A stretch of 64,000 bases of DNA from Flavobacterium keumense (GTDB lineage Bacteria > Bacteroidota > Bacteroidia > Flavobacteriales > Flavobacteriaceae), in assembly GCF_029866485.1 (NCBI RefSeq), contig NZ_CP092332.1, positions 62,001-126,000 of the forward strand. Reading direction: 5' to 3'. The stretch's first letter is position 1; each line of letters begins with the position of its first letter. Under the pieces are notes generated by a model that was given only the letters and a program-made list of their open reading frames with translations, made no database searches and was not told the origin of the DNA. The translations under genes were made by a program, and so were the position numbers. Shown here one piece after another: positions 35,872 through 46,029 of this stretch.

Positions 35872-35977
35872 GCGTGTGCGTGAAGGATAGTAGTAGAAAT
35901 CCTTTTTAAGTTGCCTTCGAGAACCTCAGTCAACTTAAAAAGATTGAAACGGATAGCCTGACCCTTGTGGTCACGCC
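35872..35977. repeat. structured intergenic element, second copy
   Basis: Identical to 21237-21342, with both nested helices. Confidence 0.6.
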
Positions 35978-35984
35978 AAGAAAA

Positions 35985-36866
35985 TTATTGATTGTACCCA
36001 AAACGTTTTAACATATTGGCATTGCTTCGCCAATTTTTATTGACTTTTACGTACAATTCAATATGAATTTGTTTGCCAAAAAACTGCTCTAAATCGGCGC
36101 GAGAATCCATTCCTACTTTTTTCAAAGCAGCACCTTTGTGACCAATGATAATTCCTTTTTGCGTATCGCGTTCCACCATAATCAATGAACGAATACGGAT
36201 GATATTGTCGTCTTCTAGAAATTCTTCGGTAATGACTTCTACTGCATACGGAATTTCTTTGCTGTAATTCAACAAGATTTTTTCGCGAATGGTTTCGTTC
36301 ACAAAAAAACGTTCTGGTTTATCCGTCAATTGGTCTTTTGGGTAATAGGCTGGCGATTCTGGAAGCAATTCGATGATGCGTCCAAAAACTTCAGGCACAT
36401 TAAAATTTTGCAATGCTGAGATTGGGAAAATTTCTGCATTAGGTACTTTAGCTGTCCAGAAAGCCACTTGTTCTTCCAATTGTTCTTGATTCGAATTATC
36501 GATTTTGTTCAACAATAACAAGACCGGAATTTTGGCGTGGATGATTTTATTAAAAAAGGCATCGTCTTTTAACTCTTGTTCACCTATTTCGACCATATAA
36601 ATCAAAACATCAGCGTCTTCGAAGGCTGACTTCACAAAGTTCATCATCGATTCCTGCATTTCATATGCGGGTTTGATGATTCCAGGTGTGTCTGACAAAA
36701 CCAATTGAAAATCTTCTCCGTTTACAATACCCAAAATTCTATGACGCGTGGTTTGCGCTTTAGACGTAATGATAGACAACCTTTCGCCAACGAAAGCATT
36801 CATTAAAGTTGATTTTCCTACGTTTGGATTTCCAATGATGTTTACAAAACCTGCTTTGTGTGCCAT
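35985..36866 (-). CDS. era: GTPase Era, second copy
   Basis: 293 residues identical to 21350-22231, with the G domain and KH domain intact. Its presence twice without any divergence argues for an assembly duplicate rather than gene duplication. Confidence 0.95.
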   Translation of the reverse strand: MAHKAGFVNIIGNPNVGKSTLMNAFVGERLSIITSKAQTTRHRILGIVNGEDFQLVLSDTPGIIKPAYEMQESMMNFVKSAFEDADVLIYMVEIGEQELKDDAFFNKIIHAKIPVLLLLNKIDNSNQEQLEEQVAFWTAKVPNAEIFPISALQNFNVPEVFGRIIELLPESPAYYPKDQLTDKPERFFVNETIREKILLNYSKEIPYAVEVITEEFLEDDNIIRIRSLIMVERDTQKGIIIGHKGAALKKVGMDSRADLEQFFGKQIHIELYVKVNKNWRSNANMLKRFGYNQ

Positions 36867-36942
36867 TTACTGCGTTTTAATTTTTGGCAAAGGTAGTTAT
36901 ATCAAGCCAATAGAAGAAATAAAAGATTTTTTAATTTTTTTG

Positions 36943-36972
36943 TTGCAATAGTCGAATTTCGTTGTATATTTG
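36943..36972 (+). promoter_or_regulatory. initiator tRNA promoter, second copy
   Basis: Same TTG-N19-TATATTTG as at 22308-22337. Confidence 0.8.
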
Positions 36973-36984
36973 CACCCGAAACAT

Positions 36985-37058
36985 CGCGGGATAGAGCAGT
37001 AGGCAGCTCGTCGGGCTCATAACCCGAAGGTCACAGGTTCGAGTCCTGTTCCCGCTAC
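36985..37058 (+). tRNA. tRNA-fMet, second copy
   Basis: Identical to 22350-22423. Confidence 0.93.
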
Positions 37059-37066
37059 TAAACAGG

Positions 37067-37094
37067 AACCATCTTCATTTTGAGGATGGTTTTT
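37067..37094 (+). terminator. terminator after the initiator tRNA, second copy
   Basis: Same stem as 22432-22460 but with seven T residues instead of eight. Confidence 0.65.
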
Positions 37095-38654
37095 TTCTTT
37101 TTTACCTCCGTATGTGCTTGAAAAACTGGCAGTTAACTCGAATAATTTACTTGTTTTTGAGGTTCGATAATTTCGATTTTTGATTGAATAAAGTAAACCT
37201 GTTGGAAACAGTAAAGATTGGAACCTTCTTTTTTTATTGTAATCTAAAGAAGTATAGAATTTACTGGGGTTCTCAGCGATTTTCAAAAAATATTTCATCC
37301 CTTTTTCAAGGTTCGATTTTTTTGAAGGCATAAATTCTAAATCTTTTACTTTTTGGTCTATCTCTTCTTTTAGTTTTTTGCCTTGTCTATCAAAAATATC
37401 TTTTGAGATTTCATTCATAGCATAACGAAATTCCATTTTATCATACGCTTCTTTCAAGTCATTTATATCTCTTGACAATACTCTTTTTCGCTCCGAAAGA
37501 TTCGCCATATCATCTTCCATTATTTTCTTCAATTGGACAGAGAACAAATCGTGTAATTCTTTTGAAAAGGCCAACTGATTTAAAACATCATAAAACTGTT
37601 CATGCACCCCTTTGTTCAAAGAGCGATTAGATGTTTCAGCATTTAAAGTCTTATTGCAACAATTGCACTTATAATAATAAATTTGTTTTGACTTATTTAG
37701 GTACGATGTCATTGTATTATCGCAATCTGCACACAATAGAAATTTAGGTGCTAATGGAGTAGCTTCCTTTCCTGAGAGTTTAGCAACACCTAATTGTTTT
37801 GACTGAGTTAAGAGTCGTTGCAATTGATTAAATTCTCTTAAAGTTATCAAAGGTTCCCAATTACCTTTTACTAATTTTCCTTCCAATAGCGAATTGGATA
37901 TTCTTCCAGTATAAAATTGGTTTCTCCACATTTCAGAAATTCGTTGCTTTGAAATTTTTACTCCTTTAGAGTCCAACCATTTTATAATTTCCGAGTCAGG
38001 ATAACCTTCATAAATTTTCTTCTTAAAGGCTTCCTTTAAATATCTCCCTTCTTCATTAATCTTTATTTCTTGAAAGGCCTGTACTTTGGTTGGATCAGTT
38101 ACCCTAGGCCCGAAATGGTCATAACCTCTTGGAGTTCTCCCATATACTTTTCCATTCTCTAAAGCATTAATCAATCCAGGAATAATAGTATCTTGTCTGC
38201 TAAAGTTTTCTTTCTGTGCATATAACAATTGGGTAGAAAACTCATTCTCTGCCCTCTCATTAAATGTATGGTTATTTGTACTTACAGAATACAGATATAC
38301 GTTGTAATCTTTTCTTAAACTTACAAATAATTGTATATGTTCTGCCCCTGCCCTACCAAACCGACTGGGAGACCAAATTAAAATAATCTTAGGTCTTTTT
38401 GAGGCTGGAGTCTTTTTAATTTTCTCCATCAACTCACGGAGTGTACTCTGAGTATTGATCCGTTTTGAACTTTCATATTCAGCATCAAACTCTTCAGTAA
38501 TAATCAGGTTATTCTCTTTAGCAAAAGATTTAATTTTATTTACTTGAGTTTCTATACTTCCATTATTAACAAACTGGTCTTTTGTAGATACTCTAGTGTA
38601 AGACCAAACTATAGCGTTGTTAAAATCACTAAGTATTAAATTCTTCTTTTTCAT
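37075..38654 (-). CDS. large serine recombinase, second copy
   Basis: Same as 22440-24020 up to the last codons. The poly-T tract at about 37090 is one base shorter, so the frame misses the normal stop and reads on to 37017, through the complement of the initiator tRNA, giving a 545-residue form ending GTGLEPVTFGL. That tail is the familiar artefact of translating tRNA-antisense sequence. I mark only the part that matches the normal 526-residue protein; the true end depends on the poly-T length. Confidence 0.85.
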
Positions 38655-38820
38655 CTTTGTATTTTTCGTAAACTAATTTTGTCAATTGATATAACTGCTT
38701 TGAAAACTCAAAAGCAGTTTCTTTTGAAAGCACTGTTTGTAAATTTGGTGCGATTGCAATAATCGCGTCATAATCCAATAGAAACTCTAATTCACTAGAT
38801 TGGAAATTTTGTTGGTCCAT
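38629..38820 (-). CDS. 63-residue protein, second copy
   Basis: Identical to 23995-24186, overlapping the recombinase start by 26 bp. Confidence 0.65.
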   Translation of the reverse strand: MDQQNFQSSELEFLLDYDAIIAIAPNLQTVLSKETAFEFSKQLYQLTKLVYEKYKDEKEEFNT

Positions 38821-38859
38821 ACCGTGTCGAGATAAACACGGGCTGAATTCTCAGGGACC
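38814..38859 (-). promoter_or_regulatory. three-helix structure, second copy
   Basis: Identical to 24180-24225. Confidence 0.5.
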
Positions 38860-38884
38860 GATTGAGTGCTACAATATACATATT

Positions 38885-39739
38885 CTATGCTTTAATAGTT
38901 ACTTTAAAATTACCTTGAGCTCTAGTCTCAATTAAAATTTTGGCCCCTAAAGGCAATTTATTATTCAAGAAGAATTTAGCAAGCTCTTCCGCTTTTTTAT
39001 GCTGTTCGGTTATCGTAAATACTTTAACATCTCCTTCTTTTTCTAACTCTATCTCTAGTAATTTAGGACGGTCGAAAAACAAAACCCTTCTTAATTGATT
39101 TTCTAATGATGATAAATAATCTAAATCAGCTTCTCTTTTCTGAATTTGAAATCCAACAATTTTTTCTAAAAGTGGAACCAAAGGGATTGAAATCAGCGTT
39201 TTTCTAAAACACAAATTATTCAAATCCGATGTAAGACTAACTGAATTTAGATTAAAAAAATGCTCTCCTGTTCTAGGGCAATAAATCAAAGAAATAATAT
39301 TGCTTTTTTCAAAAAGACAAGTTTTAATTGCATTAGTAAAGGGGTTGATTTCTTTTCTAAAGACAGTATCCATAATAGGTTCAAATCCCAAGAAGTGTTT
39401 TATCCAATTCTTATCTAATTCGTGTAATTGTTTATTATTATCTAATTCTCTTTTAAGCACCTTATCTGCATACTTTTCTTCCATTGGTTTTTTCCAAATA
39501 TCAGATGCAAGTGTCGCTATACGTTTTGTATCTAAACCTATTTCCGCTAATTCATTTACAATTAATATCCATAATGCTTCTGGAATATTCAAGAATCCCT
39601 TTTGGTCTTTTTCTAAAAAAGGAATAATTTGCTTTGACTTCCAAAAACTGACCTGTTTTGAGGTCAATCCGATATTAGGAGCAAGAATGAATTTGTCACT
39701 CAAAATTTCTCCTAATCGAATATAATCGTTTCTTTTCAT
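38885..39739 (-). CDS. MerR-like helix-turn-helix protein, second copy
   Basis: 284 residues identical to 24251-25105. Confidence 0.65.
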   Translation of the reverse strand: MKRNDYIRLGEILSDKFILAPNIGLTSKQVSFWKSKQIIPFLEKDQKGFLNIPEALWILIVNELAEIGLDTKRIATLASDIWKKPMEEKYADKVLKRELDNNKQLHELDKNWIKHFLGFEPIMDTVFRKEINPFTNAIKTCLFEKSNIISLIYCPRTGEHFFNLNSVSLTSDLNNLCFRKTLISIPLVPLLEKIVGFQIQKREADLDYLSSLENQLRRVLFFDRPKLLEIELEKEGDVKVFTITEQHKKAEELAKFFLNNKLPLGAKILIETRAQGNFKVTIKA

Positions 39740-39999
39740 ACTTTTAAAAATTTTTGTTAAAAAAAAATTTTTTGTTCCAACAAGTGCGAAGTTAGAAATA
39801 AATTTTAACTTTGCAATTAAATTTTAAAAATAAAATTAAGATATCAATGGAGGGCAATACAATGAAATCAGAAAACCTAAATCATTTAATCGGTAATTCA
39901 AAAATATACGAAGAACAAAATTCAACCTAAAAATAGGTTCAAAATTCATGCAGATTATAAGCAGAAGAGAGGTAAACATTAAATCTACCTGACGTAAAC

Positions 40000-40032
40000 C
40001 TTAAGTATACCTTAGGTATTTCTTAGGTATAC
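40000..40032. promoter_or_regulatory. three 11-bp tandem repeats, second copy
   Basis: Identical to 25366-25398. Confidence 0.6.
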
Positions 40033-40071
40033 CTCAAAATAAATTAATACTACTAATAAAAAAAGAAAAAA

Positions 40072-40572
40072 ATGGAAAATTCAAATAACAGAAATATTAC
40101 TTTAAGTACTAAAGTAACAGCAGAGCAAAAAGCAGAATTTACTAAAATTGCAGCAAAACATAATATCTCCTTATCAGAGTGGAGCGCTAGTCTATTAGAA
40201 ATACACAAGGATTCATATGACAAAATTGGAGACCCAACCTTGAGAGAAATAAAACTTGAAGATGAACTGCAAAAAAAAGAACGCGAAATTAAACGACTAA
40301 CTGCTAATTTAGAAAGTGCAGACTATAAAGCACAAGTTGAAATGAAAAGAGCTGACAATGCTATTAGAAGGAGAGACGTTGAAATATTAAAACATAAAGA
40401 AACAAAACTAGAAAAAGAAAAAATAGAGAATGAGATTGAAAAAATGAACTTACTCCTTGCTCAAGTAAATACAACTAATTTAAAAGATTCTAGTTCCAAT
40501 AAAATTCAATCCGCTCTACTTCCATTATCACTAGCAACAATAATAGGAGGAATATTTCTAGCAAAAAGATAA
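40072..40572 (+). CDS. ribbon-helix-helix, coiled-coil, membrane-anchored protein, second copy
   Basis: 166 residues identical to 25438-25938. Confidence 0.75.
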   Translation: MENSNNRNITLSTKVTAEQKAEFTKIAAKHNISLSEWSASLLEIHKDSYDKIGDPTLREIKLEDELQKKEREIKRLTANLESADYKAQVEMKRADNAIRRRDVEILKHKETKLEKEKIENEIEKMNLLLAQVNTTNLKDSSSNKIQSALLPLSLATIIGGIFLAKR

Positions 40573-40819
40573 TGTATATTTAACAAACTCTAAATTAAAT
40601 GAATTCTTCCCAATATTGCTAAAATAAAATAACTGATTTTGTGAATGTTATAATTTCGATATAAAACAAAAGAAGGCTGTTTTTAGTAACTAATTAGAGA
40701 AATTTAAAATTATTTTTCATGATTATTCAAACTTTATTAGACTTCTTAGGTCTAAAAAAAAGACATCAGTTACAAAAAAGTATAATTAAAAACAATCTTA
40801 AATCTTAAATTTTAAAAAC

Positions 40820-42028
40820 ATGAAAAATCAACAAAAATCAATTTTAGCTTTTGCATTATCTGTAATGCTTTTTAGTTGTTCTAATGATGAGCCTATTGGA
40901 ACTGGGACTCAAGTAAGTGCTACGAACTCAACTTATGAAGTAGTGGCAGCGGCAGCACTACCAACAGCAGCCTCAGCTTATATTTCTTCTAATTATGCTG
41001 GCGCCACTACTACCGAAGTAAATTTGAATTCGAACGGGACTTATGCTGTATATATTACAAATACCTCTGGCACAACTGCAAAATCAACCGTTGCAACAGC
41101 AAATACGAAAAGTTTAATTCAACTAAATTTTACAGTTAAAGGAGCGTTTGTATCTGCTAAAACACAGACTTTAGTAGCTATTGTAGACTTATTACCTGCT
41201 ATAACTACTTATATTTCTACGAATTATGCAGGAGCAGTGATTAATGCCGCACATGTTGAATCTGATGGAAGCTTTGATGTATTATTGACTGCTGCAGATG
41301 GGAGTAAGGTAAAATTAAATTTTAAATCAGACGGGGCTTTTGTATCGGCAAAAGCTTTAAAAGCCAACGGAAACCATAAACACAACCATAGTAATGGGCA
41401 TACTCCTATAGCTATAGCAGATTTGGCTGATGCTATTAAAACCTATATTACTACTAATTATAGTGGGGCTACAATAACATCTGCCCATAAAGAGTCGGAT
41501 GGTACTTTTGATGTATTTATTACAACCGCTTCTGGAGCTAAATTAAATATTAATTTCTCTGCTTCAGGAGATTTTGTTTCAGTAAGTTCGGACGATATTC
41601 ATCATTCAGATAATGGGACTGTAATTGCAATCAGTACTTTGTCCTCTGCAATTACTGCTTATATTAACACAAATTATGCAGGAGCTACTATTGTAAATGC
41701 AAAACAAGAAACAGATGGAAATGTTGAAGTTTATATCTTGACTGCAACAGGAATTAAATTAGAATTAAAATTTGATGCTTCGGGCAATTTTGTTTCTTTA
41801 AGTTCTAATAGTAATAATCATTTCCCATCAAATGAGGCACCAGTAGCTTTGGCTAATTTATTAGCAACTATTAAAACTTATATTACAACAAATTATATCG
41901 GCGCAACAATTAAAGAGGCCCATATAGAATCCGATGGAACGTTTGATGTGGTTATTGTTACCTCTTCAGGAGTTCAAATCAAGTTAAAATTTAGTGCTAC
42001 AGGAGCGTTCTTGAGAATCAAAAATTAA
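40820..42028 (+). CDS. PepSY-like repeat lipoprotein, second copy
   Basis: 402 residues identical to 26186-27394, with the lipid cysteine, five repeats and His-rich linkers. Confidence 0.85.
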   Translation: MKNQQKSILAFALSVMLFSCSNDEPIGTGTQVSATNSTYEVVAAAALPTAASAYISSNYAGATTTEVNLNSNGTYAVYITNTSGTTAKSTVATANTKSLIQLNFTVKGAFVSAKTQTLVAIVDLLPAITTYISTNYAGAVINAAHVESDGSFDVLLTAADGSKVKLNFKSDGAFVSAKALKANGNHKHNHSNGHTPIAIADLADAIKTYITTNYSGATITSAHKESDGTFDVFITTASGAKLNINFSASGDFVSVSSDDIHHSDNGTVIAISTLSSAITAYINTNYAGATIVNAKQETDGNVEVYILTATGIKLELKFDASGNFVSLSSNSNNHFPSNEAPVALANLLATIKTYITTNYIGATIKEAHIESDGTFDVVIVTSSGVQIKLKFSATGAFLRIKN

Positions 42029-42054
42029 TAAAGAAAGTATCCCTTTTCAAAATG

Positions 42055-42088
42055 CAAAAAGGTTGCCTCCAATTGGGTAACCTTTTTG
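42055..42088 (+). terminator. terminator after the PepSY-like gene, second copy
   Basis: Identical to 27421-27454. Confidence 0.85.
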
Positions 42089-42236
42089 TTTATAAATAAC
42101 GATTATGTCATTATTTGTAGTTTGATAATATAAAGCATATTTTTATAATCATAAAAAAATATGTTAAACTAAATTGCATATAGAAGGTCTAATAGTTAAA
42201 TGAAATTATTTTTTTAGTATTTTAAAACGGCTAAAA

Positions 42237-42806
42237 TTGAATAGCGAAGAAGATTTTATCAAAAAGCTGATTAGTAATAGTCAGAAAGATGCTGCTTTCA
42301 AGAAGTTACTGGACATGTATCAGGTTAAGTTGTATTGGCTAATTCGAAAATTGGTAATTACGCATGATGACGCAAATGATGTTTTGCAAAACACATTTAT
42401 AAGAGTGTATAAAGGGTTGCCTAAGTTCACACAGAATAGTTCTCTGTACACATGGATGCATAGAATAGCCTATAATGAAGCACTTCGGTTTATAGAACAA
42501 AATAAAAAAAAGCACCATGTTTCGATAGATGATGTAAATAGTAGTTATTTAGACACCTTAATGGAGGATTCTTTTTTTGAGGGTAATGAAATTCAGACAA
42601 AACTACAACGAATATTGGCAGGCTTGTCAAACAAACAAAGAGAAATATTCAATATGAAGTATTATGATGATATGAAATTTAGAGAGATTGCAGCCCTTAC
42701 AGGAATTAAGGAAGGAACACTCAAAACGTCCTATTATAATACAGTAAGTTTGATTCAAAGTACAATTCAAAATATAGAAACAACACCTTTACAAAAGGCA
42801 GATTAA
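42237..42806 (+). CDS. ECF sigma factor, second copy
   Basis: 189 residues identical to 27603-28172, TTG start. Confidence 0.9.
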   Translation: MNSEEDFIKKLISNSQKDAAFKKLLDMYQVKLYWLIRKLVITHDDANDVLQNTFIRVYKGLPKFTQNSSLYTWMHRIAYNEALRFIEQNKKKHHVSIDDVNSSYLDTLMEDSFFEGNEIQTKLQRILAGLSNKQREIFNMKYYDDMKFREIAALTGIKEGTLKTSYYNTVSLIQSTIQNIETTPLQKAD

Positions 42807-42842
42807 AGATATTTATTAGTAAAATTTTAAATTACACTTGAA

Positions 42843-43349
42843 ATGGAATTAGATAGAAAAGTTAAACGTCAATTAACTGATGAACAAATGAATAAGATTC
42901 ATTTGGAAGATTTGGGATTTGATATACCAAAAAATTATTTCGAGTTATCTAAAAATGAAATTTTAGAAATTACTATTAAGAGAGAAAAAGGAATTTTCAG
43001 ATTGTTTTCTGAAAATAATCCGTTTTTAAAAATTGCAGCAAGTGTAGTCTTGCTCTTAGGGGCATTTATTTATATACAATTCGTTAAACCGCAAGTAATA
43101 ACTAAAGAGAATGCGGTAGCGCAATTATATAAGGTAGATAAAACAACATCTTTAGGCGCCTTAGATTCAAATCAAACAAATGTTGTTAGGGCAGTAGAAA
43201 TATCAAATAAAAACAAGTCAATTAAAAAGAAAAAAAAGAATGAAGAAGATGTAGTTCAAAATGAAAATGATATCTTAGTGAAATCATTATTTGTTGAAGA
43301 ATCAGAAGTAAATCAATACATTGAAAATTCTATATTAGAAGATATATAA
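42843..43349 (+). CDS. anti-sigma-like membrane protein, second copy
   Basis: 168 residues identical to 28209-28715. Confidence 0.75.
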   Translation: MELDRKVKRQLTDEQMNKIHLEDLGFDIPKNYFELSKNEILEITIKREKGIFRLFSENNPFLKIAASVVLLLGAFIYIQFVKPQVITKENAVAQLYKVDKTTSLGALDSNQTNVVRAVEISNKNKSIKKKKKNEEDVVQNENDILVKSLFVEESEVNQYIENSILEDI

Positions 43350-43374
43350 AAGATAGGCATTAAAAGAAAATCAG

Positions 43375-43800
43375 ATGAAACCAACAACTACAAAGATACT
43401 ACTTGTTTTCACCTTTTTCATTGGAGTATCAACTGTCCAGGCGCAAGAAAAAGATCGTGCTACAACACTCACTATTGAACAGCAAAGACTATTACAAGAG
43501 CAACGAGATGTGGTAAAAGCCAATAGAGAAGCGTTTAAGGCATCCCTCACAGCGGAACAATTAGCAATACTGAAAGATAAATCATTGAATAAAGAGCAAC
43601 AACAAGCTGCTCTTATAGCTACTTTAACTGAAACGCAAAGAACTTTGTTAAATGAGAACAGAGAAAAAGCCAAAGTATTCAGAGAAGAGTTCAAAACCTC
43701 GCTTACTAAAGAACAACGGCAACAGTTACATTCTCAGAATGAAGGAAAAATTAGAGAGAAAGTAAATGAGATAAAAGAGAGAAGAATAAGAAGGAATTAA
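43375..43800 (+). CDS. Spy-like periplasmic protein, second copy
   Basis: 141 residues identical to 28741-29166. Confidence 0.8.
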   Translation: MKPTTTKILLVFTFFIGVSTVQAQEKDRATTLTIEQQRLLQEQRDVVKANREAFKASLTAEQLAILKDKSLNKEQQQAALIATLTETQRTLLNENREKAKVFREEFKTSLTKEQRQQLHSQNEGKIREKVNEIKERRIRRN

Positions 43801-43872
43801 TTTTTTTTACTACCTTGTGCCTAAGTAAGTAGTTGATATTTCAATTGCTTACTTTTTTAATTTAATGAATAC

Positions 43873-44742
43873 GTGGAAAAATTTCTGACCCTAATTTTTT
43901 GTTTATCAGTAGTTTTTATAGCTTCCTCTCAAGAATTATCCGATAAAGAAACAGATGATGTTATTGATGGTTTATTTGAGAATAGTAAAACCTTGGATGA
44001 GGTTTTAGCGTCTTTTACAAAGTATCAGTTTTTGTATCTTTCTATAAATTATAACGATAAAACCTTCTTTTCAGGAAGAGATATAGGAGTGAGTCAATTT
44101 AGTCTTACGCCAAAAATAAGTTACTTACATTATTCGGGTTTTTCTGCCACTGTATCTGGAGCGTATTATAATAAATTTGATCCAAAATGGGACTTAACCA
44201 TTGTAAATATTGGTTATGGAAAGAGTTTAGGGAAAAATAGTAACCTTAAATATTATACTTCATACATGAGGTATTTTTATAACAATGGTCTTTCTAATTC
44301 ATTTGAAAACGATATTACGGCTGGATTTGGGGTTAAAAACAAGAAAAAAACGTTAGGAACGCTACTATCAGGGTCTTATTTGTTCGGTAAAGACCATGCC
44401 TTACAGCTTGCTTCAACCACCTATGTATTATTTAAATTAGTCAAAACCCCACAATACAGATTGGATTTTAGACCACAATTTAGTCTTATTGCAGGAGACC
44501 TAACGGTAGAGTTGTCACGAACGTATTTTCAGAATGGTCGTATAGTAACAGATTATACCACAAATAAACAATTCTATTTGATTAATAAACAACTTAATTT
44601 GCCAATTCAATTTAGTACAAATTCTTTTGATTTTGAGTTGGGTTACAACATCAATTTCCCTTCTGCCATTGGTAGTGAGACCAATTTAAAAAACACGTGT
44701 TATTTTAATTTTTCGGCTGCTTATTTGTTTGATTTGAAATAA
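43873..44742 (+). CDS. outer-membrane beta-barrel protein (intact copy)
   Basis: 289 residues from a GTG start; the ATG 7 bp upstream is out of frame. Signal peptide ending ASSQ, then about ten short amphipathic strands and a final AAYLFDLK. The broken form at 29239-30107 lacks one base. It is the last gene after ECF sigma, anti-sigma-like and Spy-like genes, with a 72-bp gap that carries a weak AAGTAAG/CTTACTT hairpin. Possibly an outer-membrane target or output of that sigma system; no named family. Confidence 0.8.
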   Translation: MEKFLTLIFCLSVVFIASSQELSDKETDDVIDGLFENSKTLDEVLASFTKYQFLYLSINYNDKTFFSGRDIGVSQFSLTPKISYLHYSGFSATVSGAYYNKFDPKWDLTIVNIGYGKSLGKNSNLKYYTSYMRYFYNNGLSNSFENDITAGFGVKNKKKTLGTLLSGSYLFGKDHALQLASTTYVLFKLVKTPQYRLDFRPQFSLIAGDLTVELSRTYFQNGRIVTDYTTNKQFYLINKQLNLPIQFSTNSFDFELGYNINFPSAIGSETNLKNTCYFNFSAAYLFDLK

Positions 44743-45021
44743 AAAACCATAACTATCTAGATTAAAAGAAAATTGTGGTTTCAATAGTGAGTAATATTGA
44801 TTAAACGGGTATAAATAATTGTTTTTCTAAAGGACATCAAGTGGATAAAAATAAAAAATTAAGTTCATTGGTAAAAAAATAAGTACAAACCAAACAGTTG
44901 TTTTTTCCAATCCGACAATTTAGCCAAATGGTTTTTAATCTTAATTTTATTGACTTTGCAAAAAGAAAAACAACTAAAACAAAAGTTGCTTAGATATCAA
45001 TAAAATATAATTACAATATTT

Positions 45022-45474
45022 ATGGGTTATTCACCAATGACAATAGCGAACTACTTCATACAAGAAAAAGCCAAATTTGGCAAATTGACTTCAATGAAGT
45101 TAATCAAACTGGTTTATATTTCTCACGCTTGGTGTATTACATTAAAAGTGAAAGAAAATCCATTAAAAACTTAAATACCAAGCTTGAATATGAACCAATT
45201 TTTCCTTCATTAGATAAAGTAATAAAGAGTGAAAGGACAATCGAAGTTGAAAAACCTTTACCAACCGACAAAGAAGATATTATCTCGAGTGATAATGCTG
45301 AATTTTTAGACAAGATTTGAAACTTATACGGAAAATATAATGGTGTAGAGTGAGTGCATGACACATGCATAAAATACACCTTGGAGACAAGTTTATTGCA
45401 GAGATTGTAATTCAGAAATTCCAGATGATTTAATAATTAATCACTATATCTCAAAACTAAAATCTTATTCATAA
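45022..45474 (+). pseudogene. decayed Panacea (DUF4065) antitoxin gene, better copy
   Basis: The N-terminal 50 codons (ANYFIQEKAKFGKLTSMK, LVYISHAW) end at TAA; the frame shifts to a Lys/Glu-rich middle (45129-45320, ending FLDKI), and the C-terminal piece EIPDDLIINHYISKLK ends at TAA 45472-45474. Panacea proteins are hypervariable-partner antitoxins. Both copies of the repeat show the same breaks, so the gene is truly dead or a rare sequence-wide error. The next fragment may be its partner. Confidence 0.7.
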
Positions 45475-45477
45475 GTG

Positions 45478-45832
45478 ATTGATTTAAATAAATTACCAAA
45501 TACCATTCCTGACAATTTCAAAGATGCAGATATTGATAGAGCTATTTCCGATGTGAAAACGTAGAATAAAAATATTTCACCCGAAGAAGAGAGGTATCGT
45601 GGAAATACAATCCTGAGAGATAATTTAGCAAAGTTTTTTACTATTGTGATATTTTTGGTTAGTATTAGTTATTCTAATACTAGTCGGTAATAATTGTAAC
45701 ATTAATAATTTAAGTGACACGGTGTCAATAACTCTAATAACTACCACAAAAATACAAGTTTTAGGTTTGGTATATATCCTACTTAAAGACTTATTTCCAG
45801 GTAAAAAAAGAATAAATTTCGAAAACAAATAA
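45478..45832 (+). pseudogene. decayed small membrane protein next to the Panacea gene
   Basis: LPNTIPDNFKDADIDRAISD, in-frame TAG, then PEEERYRGNTILRDNLAKFF and a hydrophobic helix; after a frameshift the same helix continues as LVLVILILVGNN, then a second membrane segment (TKIQVLGLVYILLKDLF) to the stop at 45830-45832. Two membrane segments beside a Panacea antitoxin fit a membrane-acting toxin or an accessory protein, but that is inference. It crosses the right end of the duplication and stays coherent, which shows that the right boundary of copy 2 is native. Confidence 0.6.
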
Positions 45833-46029
45833 AATCTAAAATTATAGTAACATCCAAACATTTGTATTACAAGACACATAGTTTCTGCTTAATTTAAAAA
45901 TAAATTTTGCTCCGTTAAAGTTCCAGTAACAAACTAAATTTTAACGGTTTTTCGAGTTCTGCTACTTTCAAAGCCACAAAACGGTTAGCATTCAACTTAA
46001 CTTTGCTTAAATGTTTATTTTTATCAATC

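Larger units (their letters stand above)
31162..45796. repeat. 14,635-bp direct repeat, copy 2
   Basis: Near-exact tandem repeat of 16532-31161. Differences that I could see: an extra T at about 31183, six extra bases at 31274-31310, indels at about 32692, 32766, 32975, 34555 and 37090, and, toward the right, small changes at 44286, 44472, 45077, 45312, 45455, 45475 and 45537. From about 37.1 to 44.2 kb I see no difference. The left side is error-rich and the right side is intact, the mirror image of copy 1. Sequence at 45797 onwards continues the small membrane-protein frame, so copy 2 has the native right boundary. Confidence 0.97.

Noticed and set aside
37017..37075. C-terminal extension of the second recombinase ending in GTGLEPVTFGL
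   Set aside because: It is translation of the initiator tRNA antisense strand after a one-base poly-T difference, a known annotation artefact.
16532..45796. A composite transposon or integrative element as cause of the duplication
   Set aside because: No inverted repeats, target duplications or transposase at either edge, and the edge positions fall inside genes; the error pattern points to assembly instead.
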